This document shows, piece by piece, positions 24,301 to 34,822 of a stretch of DNA of 64,000 nucleotides (the first letter of the stretch is position 1; the number at the start of each line of letters is the position of its first letter). The stretch is from Sinonovacula constricta (lineage: Eukaryota > Mollusca > Bivalvia > Cardiida > Solecurtidae). The notes under the pieces were generated by a model. That model worked only from the letters and a program-made list of their open reading frames with translations. It was not told the DNA's origin and made no database searches. Made by a program: the position numbers and the translations under genes. The DNA lies in assembly GCA_007844125.1 (NCBI GenBank), contig CM017572.1:25625879-25689878 (forward strand). The letters run 5' to 3'.

Positions 24301-25598
24301 CCATGTAAAGGAAAACTTTGAAAATCTTATTGTCAAAAACTACAAGTGTTAGAGCCTTGATATTTGGTGTACATGTTCCTTGCATGGCCTTGTATCAAGA
24401 TTTTTCAAAGAATTTTGATTCATCAAAAAAAGAAAAAGGCCACCAAGGTCGAGGCCATTTTCCCAATATGGCTATATAGGAAAACTTTGAAAGTCTTCTT
24501 GTCAAAAACAACAGCAGCTGCACCCTTAATATTGTGTATTCATGTTCCTAAGATGGTTTTAAATCAAGATTGTTAAAAAACATTTTGAACCCTCCAATAA
24601 CACTAAAGGCATGGTCATTTTCCCTATAAAGTTATATAGGAAAACAGGGAAAAACGTCTTGTCAGAAACCACAAAAGCTACAGCTTTGATGTTTGGTTTA
24701 TGTATTCCTTTGGTGGCCGTACATCAAGATTGTTACAAGAATTTTAATCTGTCTAATAGCATAGCCACAAGGGCTAAATGTCTACGGCACACGAGTGAGC
24801 ACTATAAAGCTATCATGGCCCTCTTGTTAATGATTTGGCTATGTCTGCCCAGCTTTGAACCTGAAACCTCCCATACCTTAAGAGACACAATACCGATGAC
24901 ATTCATATGTAGTGGATTGTGATTTATAGAACGGCATCTAAGCAACAATAACTACACTACTTAGAATGATTTTTTAATGTAAACATTTGTTTAAAATTAT
25001 TTGAATAATGTGGCCAAGTTGTTAGGTATGTCGGCTTGTAACTCATCATAACTTTATGTGAGGAGGTTTTCCAGCTAATCTGTTCTGTGCTGGTGGTTCT
25101 AACTAGACTTAAGTCTGGGGTCTTCCTCTATAAATAATTAGCTGGACGTTGCCAACATGATTATAATTGTGTTGGTGCGATGTAACAAATACAATAACTA
25201 TGCCACTAACTATATAATAACTAGTGATCGCTGAAGTTAAGGTCAACATCTTAGTCTCTTCTTATGCAGTGTATGAAATTAAAAGTTCATAGCAATAGCC
25301 TGAAAACTATTACTATATACTGTATACAACTATGCAGTAGACCCTGAGCAACACTTGGGCTGAGGCATCCTTAATGCGCTTTCTGTCTGAAGCTCAACTT
25401 GTGCCAGGTCATTGAACTGGTTAAGTAAGTGTTTAAAATGGTTTCATCTGTACCAATTACTGTCCTGTCATTTCAAATGTTTTTCTCACTTCGCAGTTGC
25501 TGAATCAACACCCCAATGCTAAGCAGTTTATCCAAGAGCCGTTCATATATACCCTGAATATTGAGGACAACCATAGAGAGATACTGGACACATATCAT
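18349..25598 (+). CDS. Tentative multi-exon gene of unrecognised function (partial)
   Basis: Candidate exons: 18349-18404 (MATIDDAVEKCLTKLGIRP, ends phase 2 at GTAAGT), 19108-19175 (SAERFCHIERKTAVPKMYRQ, then DS, ends phase 1 at GTAAGT), 22348-22397 (DYGVDGSLCSFIMFLSE, ends phase 0 at GTGAGT) and 25497-25598 (LLNQHPNAKQFIQEPFIYTL..., ends phase 0 at GTAAGT). All joins keep frame, giving about 92 residues without a stop. The weak point is exon 3, whose acceptor GATACACAG is poorer than the pyrimidine-rich AG 20 bp upstream, and that better site gives a stop. An alternative third exon starts at 23574 and also fits phase 1. No downstream exon was placed with confidence, so the C-terminus is missing. 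I do not recognise the family. The predicted segments look helical and cytosolic, with no signal peptide. Confidence 0.4.
19190..19930. repeat. GGT/AGT-rich degenerate triplet VNTR in the intron of the tentative gene
   Basis: Degenerate units built on GTGGTGGTAGAAGGAGCAGT with a 27-33 bp period begin about 15 bp after the GTAAGT donor at 19176. One strand reads Val/Gly-rich, the other Ser/Thr-rich. Several frames are open because the units are multiples of three. Confidence 0.9.
20029..21900. repeat. 27/30-bp VNTR (GATGGTAGAAGGGGAGGTAG)
   Basis: About 65 copies, 27 or 30 bp long depending on whether TGTAGTGCTGATGG or TGTGCTGATGG follows AGGTAGA. A third type (TGTAGTGGTGATGG) takes over after about 20930, so the array shows higher-order blocks. 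The - strand frame is open for about 650 codons (Ser/Thr/Pro repeats) and the + strand frame for about 560. The frames survive because units are whole codons. Starting near a non-repeat ATG at the 3' side does not show that it is a gene. Confidence 0.93.
22565..24830. repeat. Two diverged copies of a long interspersed repeat with internal about 130-170-bp periodicity
   Basis: The first copy (about 22565-23000) has GAGCTATTGTGGTCGCC, CACACTTTCTCAGAAG and AACAGGGCCACCATAGG. The second (about 23985-24830) has the same order and then repeats the block GCCATTTT...TATAGGAAAA...TTGTCA four times (near 24150, 24290, 24460 and 24620). No coding frame is conserved. The type is unidentified but it behaves as a genome-wide repeat. 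Confidence 0.55.
23574..23650 (+). other. Exon-like open segment
   Basis: After AACATCACAG the frame reads ADLEGLMDLLVDLNERQGYV with coding-like codon use, and its first two bases would complete a phase-1 codon, as required after 19175. A plausible donor (TAC then GTGTGG) lies near 23626. It is either an alternative exon of the tentative gene or a fragment of a captured coding sequence. Confidence 0.25.
25070..25205. mobile_element. Dispersed repeat (GGTGGTTCT family), copy 2
   Basis: GTGCTGGTGGTTCTAACTAG, GTCTGGGGTCTTCCTC, AATTAGCTGGACGTTGCC and TTGTGTTGGTGCGATGTAAC follow the same order as copies near 9.7, 29.1 and 33.3 kb. Confidence 0.6.
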
Positions 25599-25734
25599 GT
25601 AAGTATCAAACACTAGATTAGAAACTATACCAATGAACCAGCCTCAATAGCATTATTGATATAGCTTTGGTTCCATGTACAGGAGGCACTGGGTTCAAAT
25701 CAGAGTTAAGACACATTGAAGTAGAAAACAAGGG

Positions 25735-26050
25735 ACCAGTCCTGGTAACACAATCGGTAGAGCGTCGGCTCCATGTTTAGAAGGCCCTAGGTTCAATCCC
25801 GAGCCACGACATACCAAAGTCGTTAAAAATGGTAGTGGTATAGATCCCTTGCTAACGCTCAAGCAAATATAAGGGTAGTTCCATGACTGTTTGACCCGGT
25901 GTCAGAATAATGTGACTGGGTGTGGTATCATGCCAGGTGTTCATGGCATGCTATACACAGTGATGGCAGCACTATATCTGCTTCAAGTGGACACCGTCTC
26001 CAGTTAACTGGAATACTGTTGGTGGGATGATAGACCCAATTAACAAACAA
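25735..26050 (+). mobile_element. tRNA-derived SINE, family A, copy 2
   Basis: The head CCTGGTAACACAATCGGTAG and B-box-like GGTTCAATCCC are followed by the same body and GGTGGGATGATAGACCCAAT tail as the 17674 copy. Confidence 0.85.
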
Positions 26051-26524
26051 TCAACAAAACAAGGATGGCTATTCGACAGATATGGTGTAACAATGTTGGT
26101 AAATAGACTTTAAGGACAGCAACTTGTTCGACTGTTCGAACTTAAGGTTTAGCAAGCAATCTCATGGTAATCTATATAGAACAATGAAGGCAAAAGGCTG
26201 GGACCTGATACATCTAGTTTTTAAGCGACTGGGGCTTGACTGGTATAAAAATTGAACGATGTCCAATCAGTAACATGTCAAAAACATGGTTAAGGGTTGA
26301 CCCAGGTACATATGGATTTTGTTTGTGATACTGCTTGTGACAGTTTAAGGTAGGCATGCAAACATGTTGACACTTAAAAAAAAAATTGTGGAGGAGTTTT
26401 TAAAAAAATGTGCAAGGGTCCATTGGAGAGGCCATTGCAAATGACATCCCCTAATCCTATGTGTTAAGTTGCACATCTGAATCCTACTTTCCCCAGTTTT
26501 TTTACCCACATGGGCCCAAAAGGA

Positions 26525-26745
26525 AACTTTAAAGGTAGTGTATGACAGTTTGCTTGTATAAAAAATGCATAGCAATATATGATCACTGTTAGGGGTATTG
26601 TACATAATTTCAGCAGAAACTCTGTGATTATTTGAACACAGCAAAGGAGCACAGCTTGTTAAAAAAAAAAAGCTCTAAATTATTTATTTTTCCTTCAAAT
26701 CTATAAATAAGCACAGTTGTGATTTCTGCTAAAAAAAAGACAACA
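26525..26745. mobile_element. Half copy of the AAAGGTGGTA MITE family
   Basis: AAAGGTAGTGTATGACAGTT, TATTGTACATAATTTC.GCAG and CTATAAATAAGCACAG align with the left half of the element at 53804. The right terminus is missing. Confidence 0.55.
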
Positions 26746-26799
26746 GCATTAGGGTGGACAACCGGGAGGGTGATATAAGCGGTTCTACCTAGGCATATG

Positions 26800-28010
26800 T
26801 CCGGCAGGGTTTAAATTTAAGCCTTTTTATATGCCCATCAAAGACGGGACATGGGATCACCCATGGCGGAGGGCGCATCCTGATGTTTATCGAGAGCATA
26901 ACTTCAGCACTATCTATATTATTGTCCATCATAGGTGGGTAGATCTCATTGAGACGGAATGCAGTGCACAAGAACCATCACATTGCACTTCATGATGTTG
27001 GAGTTTTTCCCCTTTGTTTAATTTTCTTGTCACTAGGCCTAATTTTAGAGAAAAAAAACTTGTAAAAACGTTTTGAGGCCACATTGACAGCCCAATCTTC
27101 ACCAAACTTGGCCAGAATGTTTGTCAGTATGAAATCTGATATATGTTCTGCAGAGGGTCACGTGAATTCAGTATGTCACGTGGTAAAATTCTAGAAACAT
27201 TTGTCAGCCCAATGGACACACTAATAGTCCAATCCTCATTAAAGATTTCTAAAGTAAATAACTCAATTACTTGATACTACATATCAGCCTACTAAAAGCC
27301 TGTGTCCTAAGGTGAGCGATTAAGGGCCATCTTGTTTTAATAACCCAGAGACCTGTCCAAAACTTTTCCATACTGCATGATATGCTTGAAAGTCTAAATT
27401 ATAACTGAAATAAAATCTCCAATATATTAAAATTATTATTACCCTCCACAGAACCATGTCACTGCCTAGAGACAAAAGGCCATGAGTAATGTCCAAAACT
27501 TTGCCATATTGCATTGCACAAGAGTGCACAGCTGTTTGTTTCAAATTGCTCAATTGACAGGCATATTTTTCTTCGCCTTGCGGTGTTGTTGTTGGGCAAT
27601 TGTCATTGAATAGTTCTATTATTGAAAAGTGACATGCATGAAAGAAGCCTAAATTATAACTGCTGTATTATATTTAAAAATTATTGTTATTATCCTCCTC
27701 AGACCTGAACTGCAAACCAAGTCACTGACTAGAGACAAATGCTCATGGTGCCCTGATGTCGTATTGCGCCCCTTGTGCGACAAACAGGAAACTCGTGGAC
27801 ATCTTCCTAGCGCTTGACACCAAGACAGACTACTGCAGGAGGAGCTTCTCTTCAGCTATGTCAGGAAACATGACAGCCTGCACCGACAGTGCCCCAGTTG
27901 CAGTTACATCTGTATCGGCTTTGATGTTTAATTGCCTGGCAACATGTTATGAAATGCTGTTTTCATTTGGATCACTTTTTTATATTTCAACTGTTTAAGG
28001 ACATTTTCAA
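26800..28010. other. Repeat-rich interval with one possible terminal exon
   Basis: The block 26815-27000 (ATGCCCATCAAAGACGGGAC and onward) looks like an old interspersed repeat. Two related segments at about 27350-27490 and 27650-27760 share CTAAATTATAACTG and CACTG.CTAGAGACAAA. An acceptor CCTCCTCAG at 27702 opens a frame to a TGA at 27815-27817 (PELQTKSLTRDKCSWCPDVV...), and AATAAA lies near 28009. This could be a last exon of the tentative + strand gene, but its phase does not follow directly from 25598. Confidence 0.2.
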
Positions 28011-28781
28011 TAAAAGATTTGATATATAGTTTCCTAGCATGTAGTTCTGAAGTGGTTATGCCGTTGCAACAGAATACGTTACTTTTTTTATTTTTCATCA
28101 GTTTTAGGAAGTTTTCAAGAAAGCAATTCACAATTTGAAAATGTACTTGGAACAAAATCAAAGGACTGGTTGCTCTGTGCATGTTTAGGTTCATTTTGCA
28201 TCATAATCATGGCATCTGATTGTGAAGCTCATGCCATAAAATCAGAGAAATTTAATAACATTTGAAAAAATTGCAATATTATCTGTAAGTTCAGACCTCT
28301 TCTTCCTGTGTAGGGTGTGTTAATATGTGCATGCCAATAGAAAGTGAAATTTAGATATCTGCCATTTGCTTGCTTGTGAATTAAATCAGTTATAATATAA
28401 ATTTCATAGATTGTGTCCATAGTTATAGGAAAGGTTTTATCTGGCTTAGGTTAGCCATTAGTTTATGTTGTACATAGAATTGACAGAAATATCCAATTAT
28501 AAAGATAATTAAAAGATTGTTGTGTCGCCTGAAAAGGCGACATATAGGGATTACTTTGTCGGCGGCGGCGGCCGGATTTCCTTAACTCTACCTTGTTCCG
28601 TTTTTGAATTATTCCCCTTTGATTGATTTTTATAGTGATTTTTATAGAGCATTTCTTGTCCGGAGTGTAACTTTGTCACCGTAGGTCCAAATGACTCCAA
28701 ACTTGGTATGCATGTTTCTGGCAATGACTCGAAGTGCAGCGCACAAGAATGGTAACTCTACCTTCTTCGTCGTAAAAAAGC

Positions 28782-28978
28782 TGGTGGTTTAGCTCCCTAG
28801 CTAATGCTCAAGCAAATACAAGGGTAGTTCCACAACTGGTTGGCACGGTGTCGGGGGATAATGTGACTGGGTGTGGTATCATGCCAGGTGCATGGCATGC
28901 TATACACAGTGAAGGCAGCACTATGTCTGCTTCAAGGGGACAAAAGAAATACTATTGGTGGGACAATAAACAAACATA
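28782..28978 (+). mobile_element. tRNA-derived SINE, family A, 5'-truncated copy
   Basis: Only the 3' two thirds remain, from GCTCCCTAGCTAATGCTCAA through GTGTGGTATCATGCCAGG to GGTGGGACAATAAAC. It follows a short GC-rich block (CGGCGGCGGCGGCCGG near 28560). Confidence 0.75.
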
Positions 28979-29094
28979 TTCACATAATAACTCAACAAGT
29001 AACATACCTGTACACGCTCCTAAACTTAAAATACATATATAATAACTTTCTCAGCTTTGCACCACATTAAAGTCTCAGTTGGGGCAAGAACTTC

Positions 29095-29235
29095 AAAGTG
29101 GGCAGGTTGTCCATCTGACCTGTGGTGTGCTGGTGGTTCTATCTAGACATAAGCCTGGGGTATTCCTCAACCAATAATTAGCTGGATTCCGGAATATTAC
29201 CATGATTGTGTTAGTGCGATGAAACAAAATAAAAA
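29095..29235. mobile_element. Dispersed repeat (GGTGGTTCT family), copy 3
   Basis: GTGTGCTGGTGGTTCTATCT, CCTGGGGTATTCCTCAACC, AATTAGCTGGATTCC and TTGTGTTAGTGCGATG retain the family order. Confidence 0.6.
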
Positions 29236-29278
29236 AAAGCTTTTCCAAAAATTTTCAACCAAACAATGTTGGTACTCA

Positions 29279-29500
29279 TTAAAGGTGGTACCCGACAGTT
29301 TGGACCAATTGTTCTTTTCTCATATGACCAAATAAGTCATTGTTACCTGGAAAGGTCCTGCAAAATGCTTTTGTTGATGCACTGGGTTTGTAAACAGTCG
29401 AGCATAAATCCCTTTTTGTTGCTGCACTCGGGTATTTCTTGTCATCTCAGAGATAGCTATTTTTAAACTAAGAAAACCATGTTATGTCGTCATCCATGTA
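29279..29500. mobile_element. MITE family copy, reverse orientation, truncated
   Basis: ATTAAAGGTGGTACCCGACA and GTTTGGACCAATTGTTC form the terminus. TCATTGTTACCTGGAAAGG and CCTGCAAAATGC are the reverse complement of the right part of the 53804 element. The opposite terminus was not found. Confidence 0.6.
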
Positions 29501-29831
29501 ATTCACTCTGAGAGGGATATTTATAGAAAAGACGCCTATCGCATTGTTTATGCAGTTGGAAAGAATGAACATTTAGGGTGTTTTTTTTTTTCACAATTTG
29601 AACTAACTAAAAATACAGTTAGCATTCAAAATTATCTTTATTAAGACTTATGTATGTATTAAGGCAGCAATTATGCCCAAATTCATCAAAGCAGTGGTTA
29701 GATATTGTTACATGTATTTTCAATATAGGCAAACTTTTAATGTCATTTGATAGTGACTCATGGTCAGGGCAAAAAAGAAATTTATGAACTTTAATATCCT
29801 GGTTATTTGCTAACAGCTTCATTAAAAATGT

Positions 29832-32725
29832 ATAAAAAACTACCCCATAGACTAAGCTGCAAAAAGTGTAGATCCTGGTAAAAAACTACTCCATAGAATA
29901 AGCTGCAAAAGTGTAGATTGTGGTCAAAAACTACCCCATAGACAAAGCTGCAATAAGTGTAGATCCTGGTCAAAATCAACCCCATATACTAAGCTGCAAA
30001 AAGTATAGATCCTGGTAAAAAACTACCCCATACACTAAGCTGCAAAAAGTGTAGATCCTGGTCAAAAACTACCCCATACACTAAGCTTCAAAAAGTGTAT
30101 ATCCTGGTTAAAAACTACCCCATAGAATAAGCTGCAAAAAGTTTTGAGCCTGGTCAAAAACTACCCCATAGACTAAGCTGCAAAAACTGTCGATCCTGGT
30201 CAAAATCTTTCACATAGACTAAGCTGGAAAAAGAAGATCCTGGTCAAAAACTACCCCATACACTAAGCTGCAAAAAGTGTATATTCTGGTTAAAAACTAC
30301 CCCATAGACTGAGCTGCAAAAAGGTAAGAGCCTGGTCAAAAACTACCTATTGAGTCAGCTGCAAAAAGTGTAGATCCTGGTCTAAAACTACCCCATAGAC
30401 TAAGCTGCAAAAAGTGTAGATCCTGATCAAAAACTACCCCACAGACTAAGCTGCAAAATGTGTTGATTCTGGTCAAAAACTACCCCATAAACTAAGCTGC
30501 AAAAAGTGTAGATCCTGGTCAAAAACTACCTCATAGAATAAAGCTGCAAAAAGTGTAGGTCCTTGTAAAATACTACCCCATAGACTAAGCTGCAATAAGT
30601 GTAGATCCTGGTCAAAAACTACCCCATAGACTAAGCTGCAATAAGTGTAGATCCCGGTCAAAACCTACCCCATAAACTAAGCTGCAAAAAGTGTAGATCC
30701 TGATAAAAAACTACCCCATAGACTGAGCTCCAAATAGTGTAGGTCCTGGTTAAAAACTACCCCATAGACAGAGCTGCAAAAAGTGTAGATCCTGGTTCAA
30801 AACTACCACATAGACTGAGCTGCAAAAAGTGTAGATCGTGGTCAAAAACTACCCCATAGACTGAGCTGCAAAATGTGTAGATCCTGGTCAAAAACTACCC
30901 CATAGACTAAGCTGCAAAAACTGTTGATCCTGGTCAAAATCTATCACATAGACTAAGCTGCAAAAAGTAGATCCTGGTCAAAAACTACCCCATACACAAA
31001 GCTGCAGAAAGTGTATATCCTGATTAAAAACTACCCCATAGAATAAGCTGCAAAAAGTTTTGAGCCTGGTCAAAAACTACCCATTGAGTCAGCTGCAAAA
31101 TGTGTTGATCCTGATAAAAAACTACCCCATAGACAAAGCTGCAATAAGTGTAGATCCTGGTCAAAAACTACCCCATAGACTAAGCTGCAAAAAGTGTAGA
31201 TCCTGGTCAAAAACTACCCCATAGACTAAGCTGCAAAAAGTGTAGATCCTGGTCAAAAACTACCCCATAGACTGAGCTGCAAAAAGTGTAGATACCCGTC
31301 GAAAACTACCCCATAGACTAAGCTGCAATAAGTGTAGATCCTGGTCAAGAACGAGCACATAGACTAAGCTGCAATAAGTGTAGATCCTGGTCAAAAACTT
31401 TCCCATAAACTAAGCTGCAAAATGTGTATATCCTGGTCAAAAACTACCCCAAAGACTAAGCTGCAATATGTGTAGATCCTGGTCAAAAAATACCCCATAA
31501 ACTAAGCTGCAAAAAGTGTAGAACCTGGTCAAAAACTACCCCATAGACTAAGCTGCTAAAAGTGTAGATCCTGGTCAAAAACTAGCCCATAGACTAAGCT
31601 GCAATAAGTGTAGATCCTGGTCAAAAACTATCCCATAGAATAAGCTGCAAAAAGTGAAGAGCCTGATCAAAAACTACCTCACAGACTAAGCTAGAAAATG
31701 TGTTGATCCTGGTCAAAAACAACCCCATAGACTAAGCTGCAATAAGTGTAGATCCTGGTCAAAAACTATCCCATAGAATAAGCTGCAAAAAGTGTAGATC
31801 CTGATCAAAAACTACCTCACAGACTAAGCTGCAAAATGTGTTGATCCTGGTCAAAAACTACCCCATAGACTAAGCTGCCATAAGTGTAGATCCTGGTCAA
31901 AAACTACACCATAAACTAAGCTGCAAAAAGTGTAGATCCTGGTCAAAAACTACCCCATAGACTAAGCTGCAATAAGTGTAGATCCTGGTCAAAAACTTCC
32001 CCATTAACTAAGCTGCAATAAGTGTAGATCCTGGTCAAAAACTACCACATAAACTAAGCTGCAAAAAGTGTAGAACCTGATCAAAAACTACTCCGTAGAC
32101 TGATCTGCAAAAAGTGTAAATCCTGGTAAAAAAAACTACCCCATAGACTGAGCTGCAAAAAGTGTAGATCCTGGTCAAAAACTACCTCATAGACTGAGCT
32201 GCAAAAAAGTGTAGATCCTGGTCGAAAACTACACCATAGAATAAACTGCAAAAAGTGTAGATCCTGGTCAAAAACTACCCCATAGACTGAGCTGCAAAAA
32301 GTGTAGATCCTGGTCAAAAATTACCTCATAGACTGAGCTGCAAAAAGTGTAGATCCTGGTACAAAACTACCATATAGACTGAGCTGCAAAAAGTGTAGAT
32401 CCTGGTCAAAAACTACCCCATAGACTGAGCTGCAAAAAGTGTAGATCCTGGTCAAAAACTACCTCATAGACTGAGCTGCAAAAAGTGTAGATCCTGGTCA
32501 AAAACTACCTTATAGAATAAGCTGCAAAAAGTGTAGATCCTGGTCAAAAACTACCTCATAGACTGAGCTGCAAAAAGTGTAGATCCTGGTCAAAAACTAC
32601 CCCATAGAATAAGCTGCAAAAAGTGTATATCCTGATCAAAAACTACTCCATAGACTTCGCAGCAAAAATAATAGATCCTGGTCAAAAACTTTCCCACAGA
32701 GTAAGCTACAAAATTTAGATTCCTT
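29832..32725. repeat. 46-bp satellite array
   Basis: About 63 tandem copies of a 46-bp unit containing AAGCTGCAAAAAGTGTAGAT and CAAAAACTACCCCATAGACT. The period was measured directly (AGATCCTGGT at 32351, next at 32397). Units diverge mainly as AAGTGT/AATGTG, CTAAGC/CTGAGC and CCCCAT/CTCAT. There is no spacer diversity, so this is not a CRISPR array. Confidence 0.97.
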
Positions 32726-33299
32726 TCACAAAGCTCTAAACAGATCTGGATAAACACTATTTTTCCAATCCCTGTTTAAATGTCGCTTAGCAGATTAGGA
32801 GATGTTATCATGGGAATTTCAAAGGTTTTACGCATCAAGTCAATAAATTACAATATAGATTTTTTTTAATATTCTACAGTCCATATTCATAATGTTTTTT
32901 TTGTTCGTTTGGTTTTTAATTTTTATTTCAGGTATTGTAAGGTTTTATATCTGTGTTCAAACATATTTTTTTGTTGTATCACTTTTTCTAATATTTTTAA
33001 CATTTATTCCTATTTATTTTGTATATATTTAAAGACCTTTAGCTAAAGATGATCTTTGCCTAGATTTAGGTACATGTACTATATTATATAAGAAGTTCGG
33101 TTATCTGCATATTAAGAATGTTTAAATGACCTTTTTGGCTTACTGTGAATTATTTTTGGAAATCAATGCATCTGTCAAGGATTTTTTTTCCTACGAATAA
33201 AAGAGCATGGTTGTGCATTTTACATAGTACTTTACAGCCTTTTGTATGTAGTCATATGTATATATAGTCTTTTGTATGTAATCATATATATACATATAT

Positions 33300-33415
33300 T
33301 GATTGGATGTTTAGAGGTAAGCTGGTTCTACCCAGACATCCAGAGAAATATATCTTATATGTAGCTGGACGTCCCCCAATATGATCATATTTGTGTAAGG
33401 GCGATGTAAAAACAA
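33300..33415. mobile_element. Dispersed repeat (GGTGGTTCT family), copy 4, short
   Basis: AGCTGGTTCTACCCAGACAT, TAGCTGGACGTCCCCCAATA and GTGTAAGGGCGATGTAA match the family 3' portion. Confidence 0.5.
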
Positions 33416-33959
33416 TTAAAAAATGTAATATCATCTTTGCAATGTTCGTGAACTTGTCTATAGAGTTTAGTGTTGTTATAACTAAATATTCACATTGTTC
33501 TAATCTGTGTCTCTCACATTGTCACGGAAAGTCATGAAATAAAAAATAGTTATTATTCATTGTTTGGTGTATTTGTTTATTCTATCCCATAACTACATTT
33601 ACATGCATGCTTGAATTCTTATTAGCAACAACAACAAAATCAACATTTTTGCTGCACTATTTCCTATTTTGCTAACTGTGTACACTATCACTTAAACGTA
33701 TTTGAACAAAACCAAGCCATGCAACGATATTTGAAGAAACGGAACTTCTATTAAAGTACTGATACGATTACACGTTATATTACACAATAGATTCAGATGT
33801 AACATACACAAATTGTGTGGTCAGTCAAACTCTAGACCTGAATGTCAACAAAGGTAATACCAAACAAAAAAAGGGTTAGGCAGGTTGTTCCACAATATAA
33901 CATTGGCCATAAATATTACCTATAACGTGTGAAGCACGACAACTACCTGACTTACCTAT

Positions 33960-34600
33960 ACTATAAAAAATGGACGCGTCCAAAGCCCGGTTTCAAAACA
34001 GATTTGACCCACTTAGCCCCGGTTTGACCTAGGTTTGACCTACATATACCCGTTTTCGAACATAAAACCAACAAAGGGGAGACAACTCAAAAAACTGCTT
34101 GAAGTTTGGATTCGTTAAAACTGCATTAAAACAACACAGCCTCGTTTTGGAACGACTTTGACCTACTTGCCTCGTTCTGATACACGTTTGACCCACATTG
34201 TCCACTTTGTAAACATTTCTGACACACTTAGCCCCTCTCGGACCTTGGTTTGACCTCATAGACCCGTTTTGGAACTTATGAGCACATTTGGACTACGTCA
34301 TTACAACATAAATGTGTAAAGCGTTGTCTTGGGATATATAAAATAGACTAAACCATATTCAGGGGACGTAGGTGCATACACTCCGACAGTTAAAACCGAG
34401 ACACCACTTTATTTTAGATGTTTTACTTCTGTGGAAGTTTTATGTCTCAACATTTTCTGGAAAAAAAGATAAAACACAAATAATATCAAATATGCCACAA
34501 GGAAACCCCTTTACTAAATAATGGACTGATTTATAAAACCCCTTCACTAAACAATGGACTGACCCATGAAACCCCTTCACTAAATAATGGACTGATTCTT
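33960..34600. repeat. Degenerate GTTTGACC repeats and a 3-copy short tandem repeat
   Basis: Between 33960 and 34270 the words GTTTGACC, CTTAGCCCC and CGTTTTGGAAC recur irregularly every 25-60 bp, like a decayed minisatellite. At 34504-34599 three copies of CCCCTT.ACTAAA.AATGGACTGA follow each other. Confidence 0.5.
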
Positions 34601-34692
34601 TTTAATTGAAAGTGCATTTTGAATTGATATATAGCAAGGCTGCCTGTTATAAATACAATATATGCTGCCAATTGATGTGGATTTTTTTCTAG

Positions 34693-34822
34693 GCTTTTGA
34701 TGTGGATTTTGCCGTTAGCTTTGGACTGAAGTTTGATTTTTTTAAAAGATTAAAAGAAATCTTACCTCCGCATTTTGGGCCGAAGCATCCCCAGCAGTGG
34801 GTCATGGTGCACGTGGTGTCAG
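34693..34822 (+). other. Exon-like open segment (either strand)
   Basis: On the + strand a pyrimidine-rich acceptor (GATTTTTTTCTAG) opens 130 nt reading AFDVDFAVSFGLKFDFFKRL..., with a possible donor at 34823. On the - strand the same DNA contains ATG at 34805 reading MTHCWGCFGPKCG, up to a strong GGAG/GTAAGA donor at 34766. They cannot both be right, and neither links to other exons with confidence. Confidence 0.2.

Noticed and set aside
29832..32725. CRISPR-like array
   Set aside because: Units are contiguous 46-mers without unique spacers, and the window is eukaryotic.
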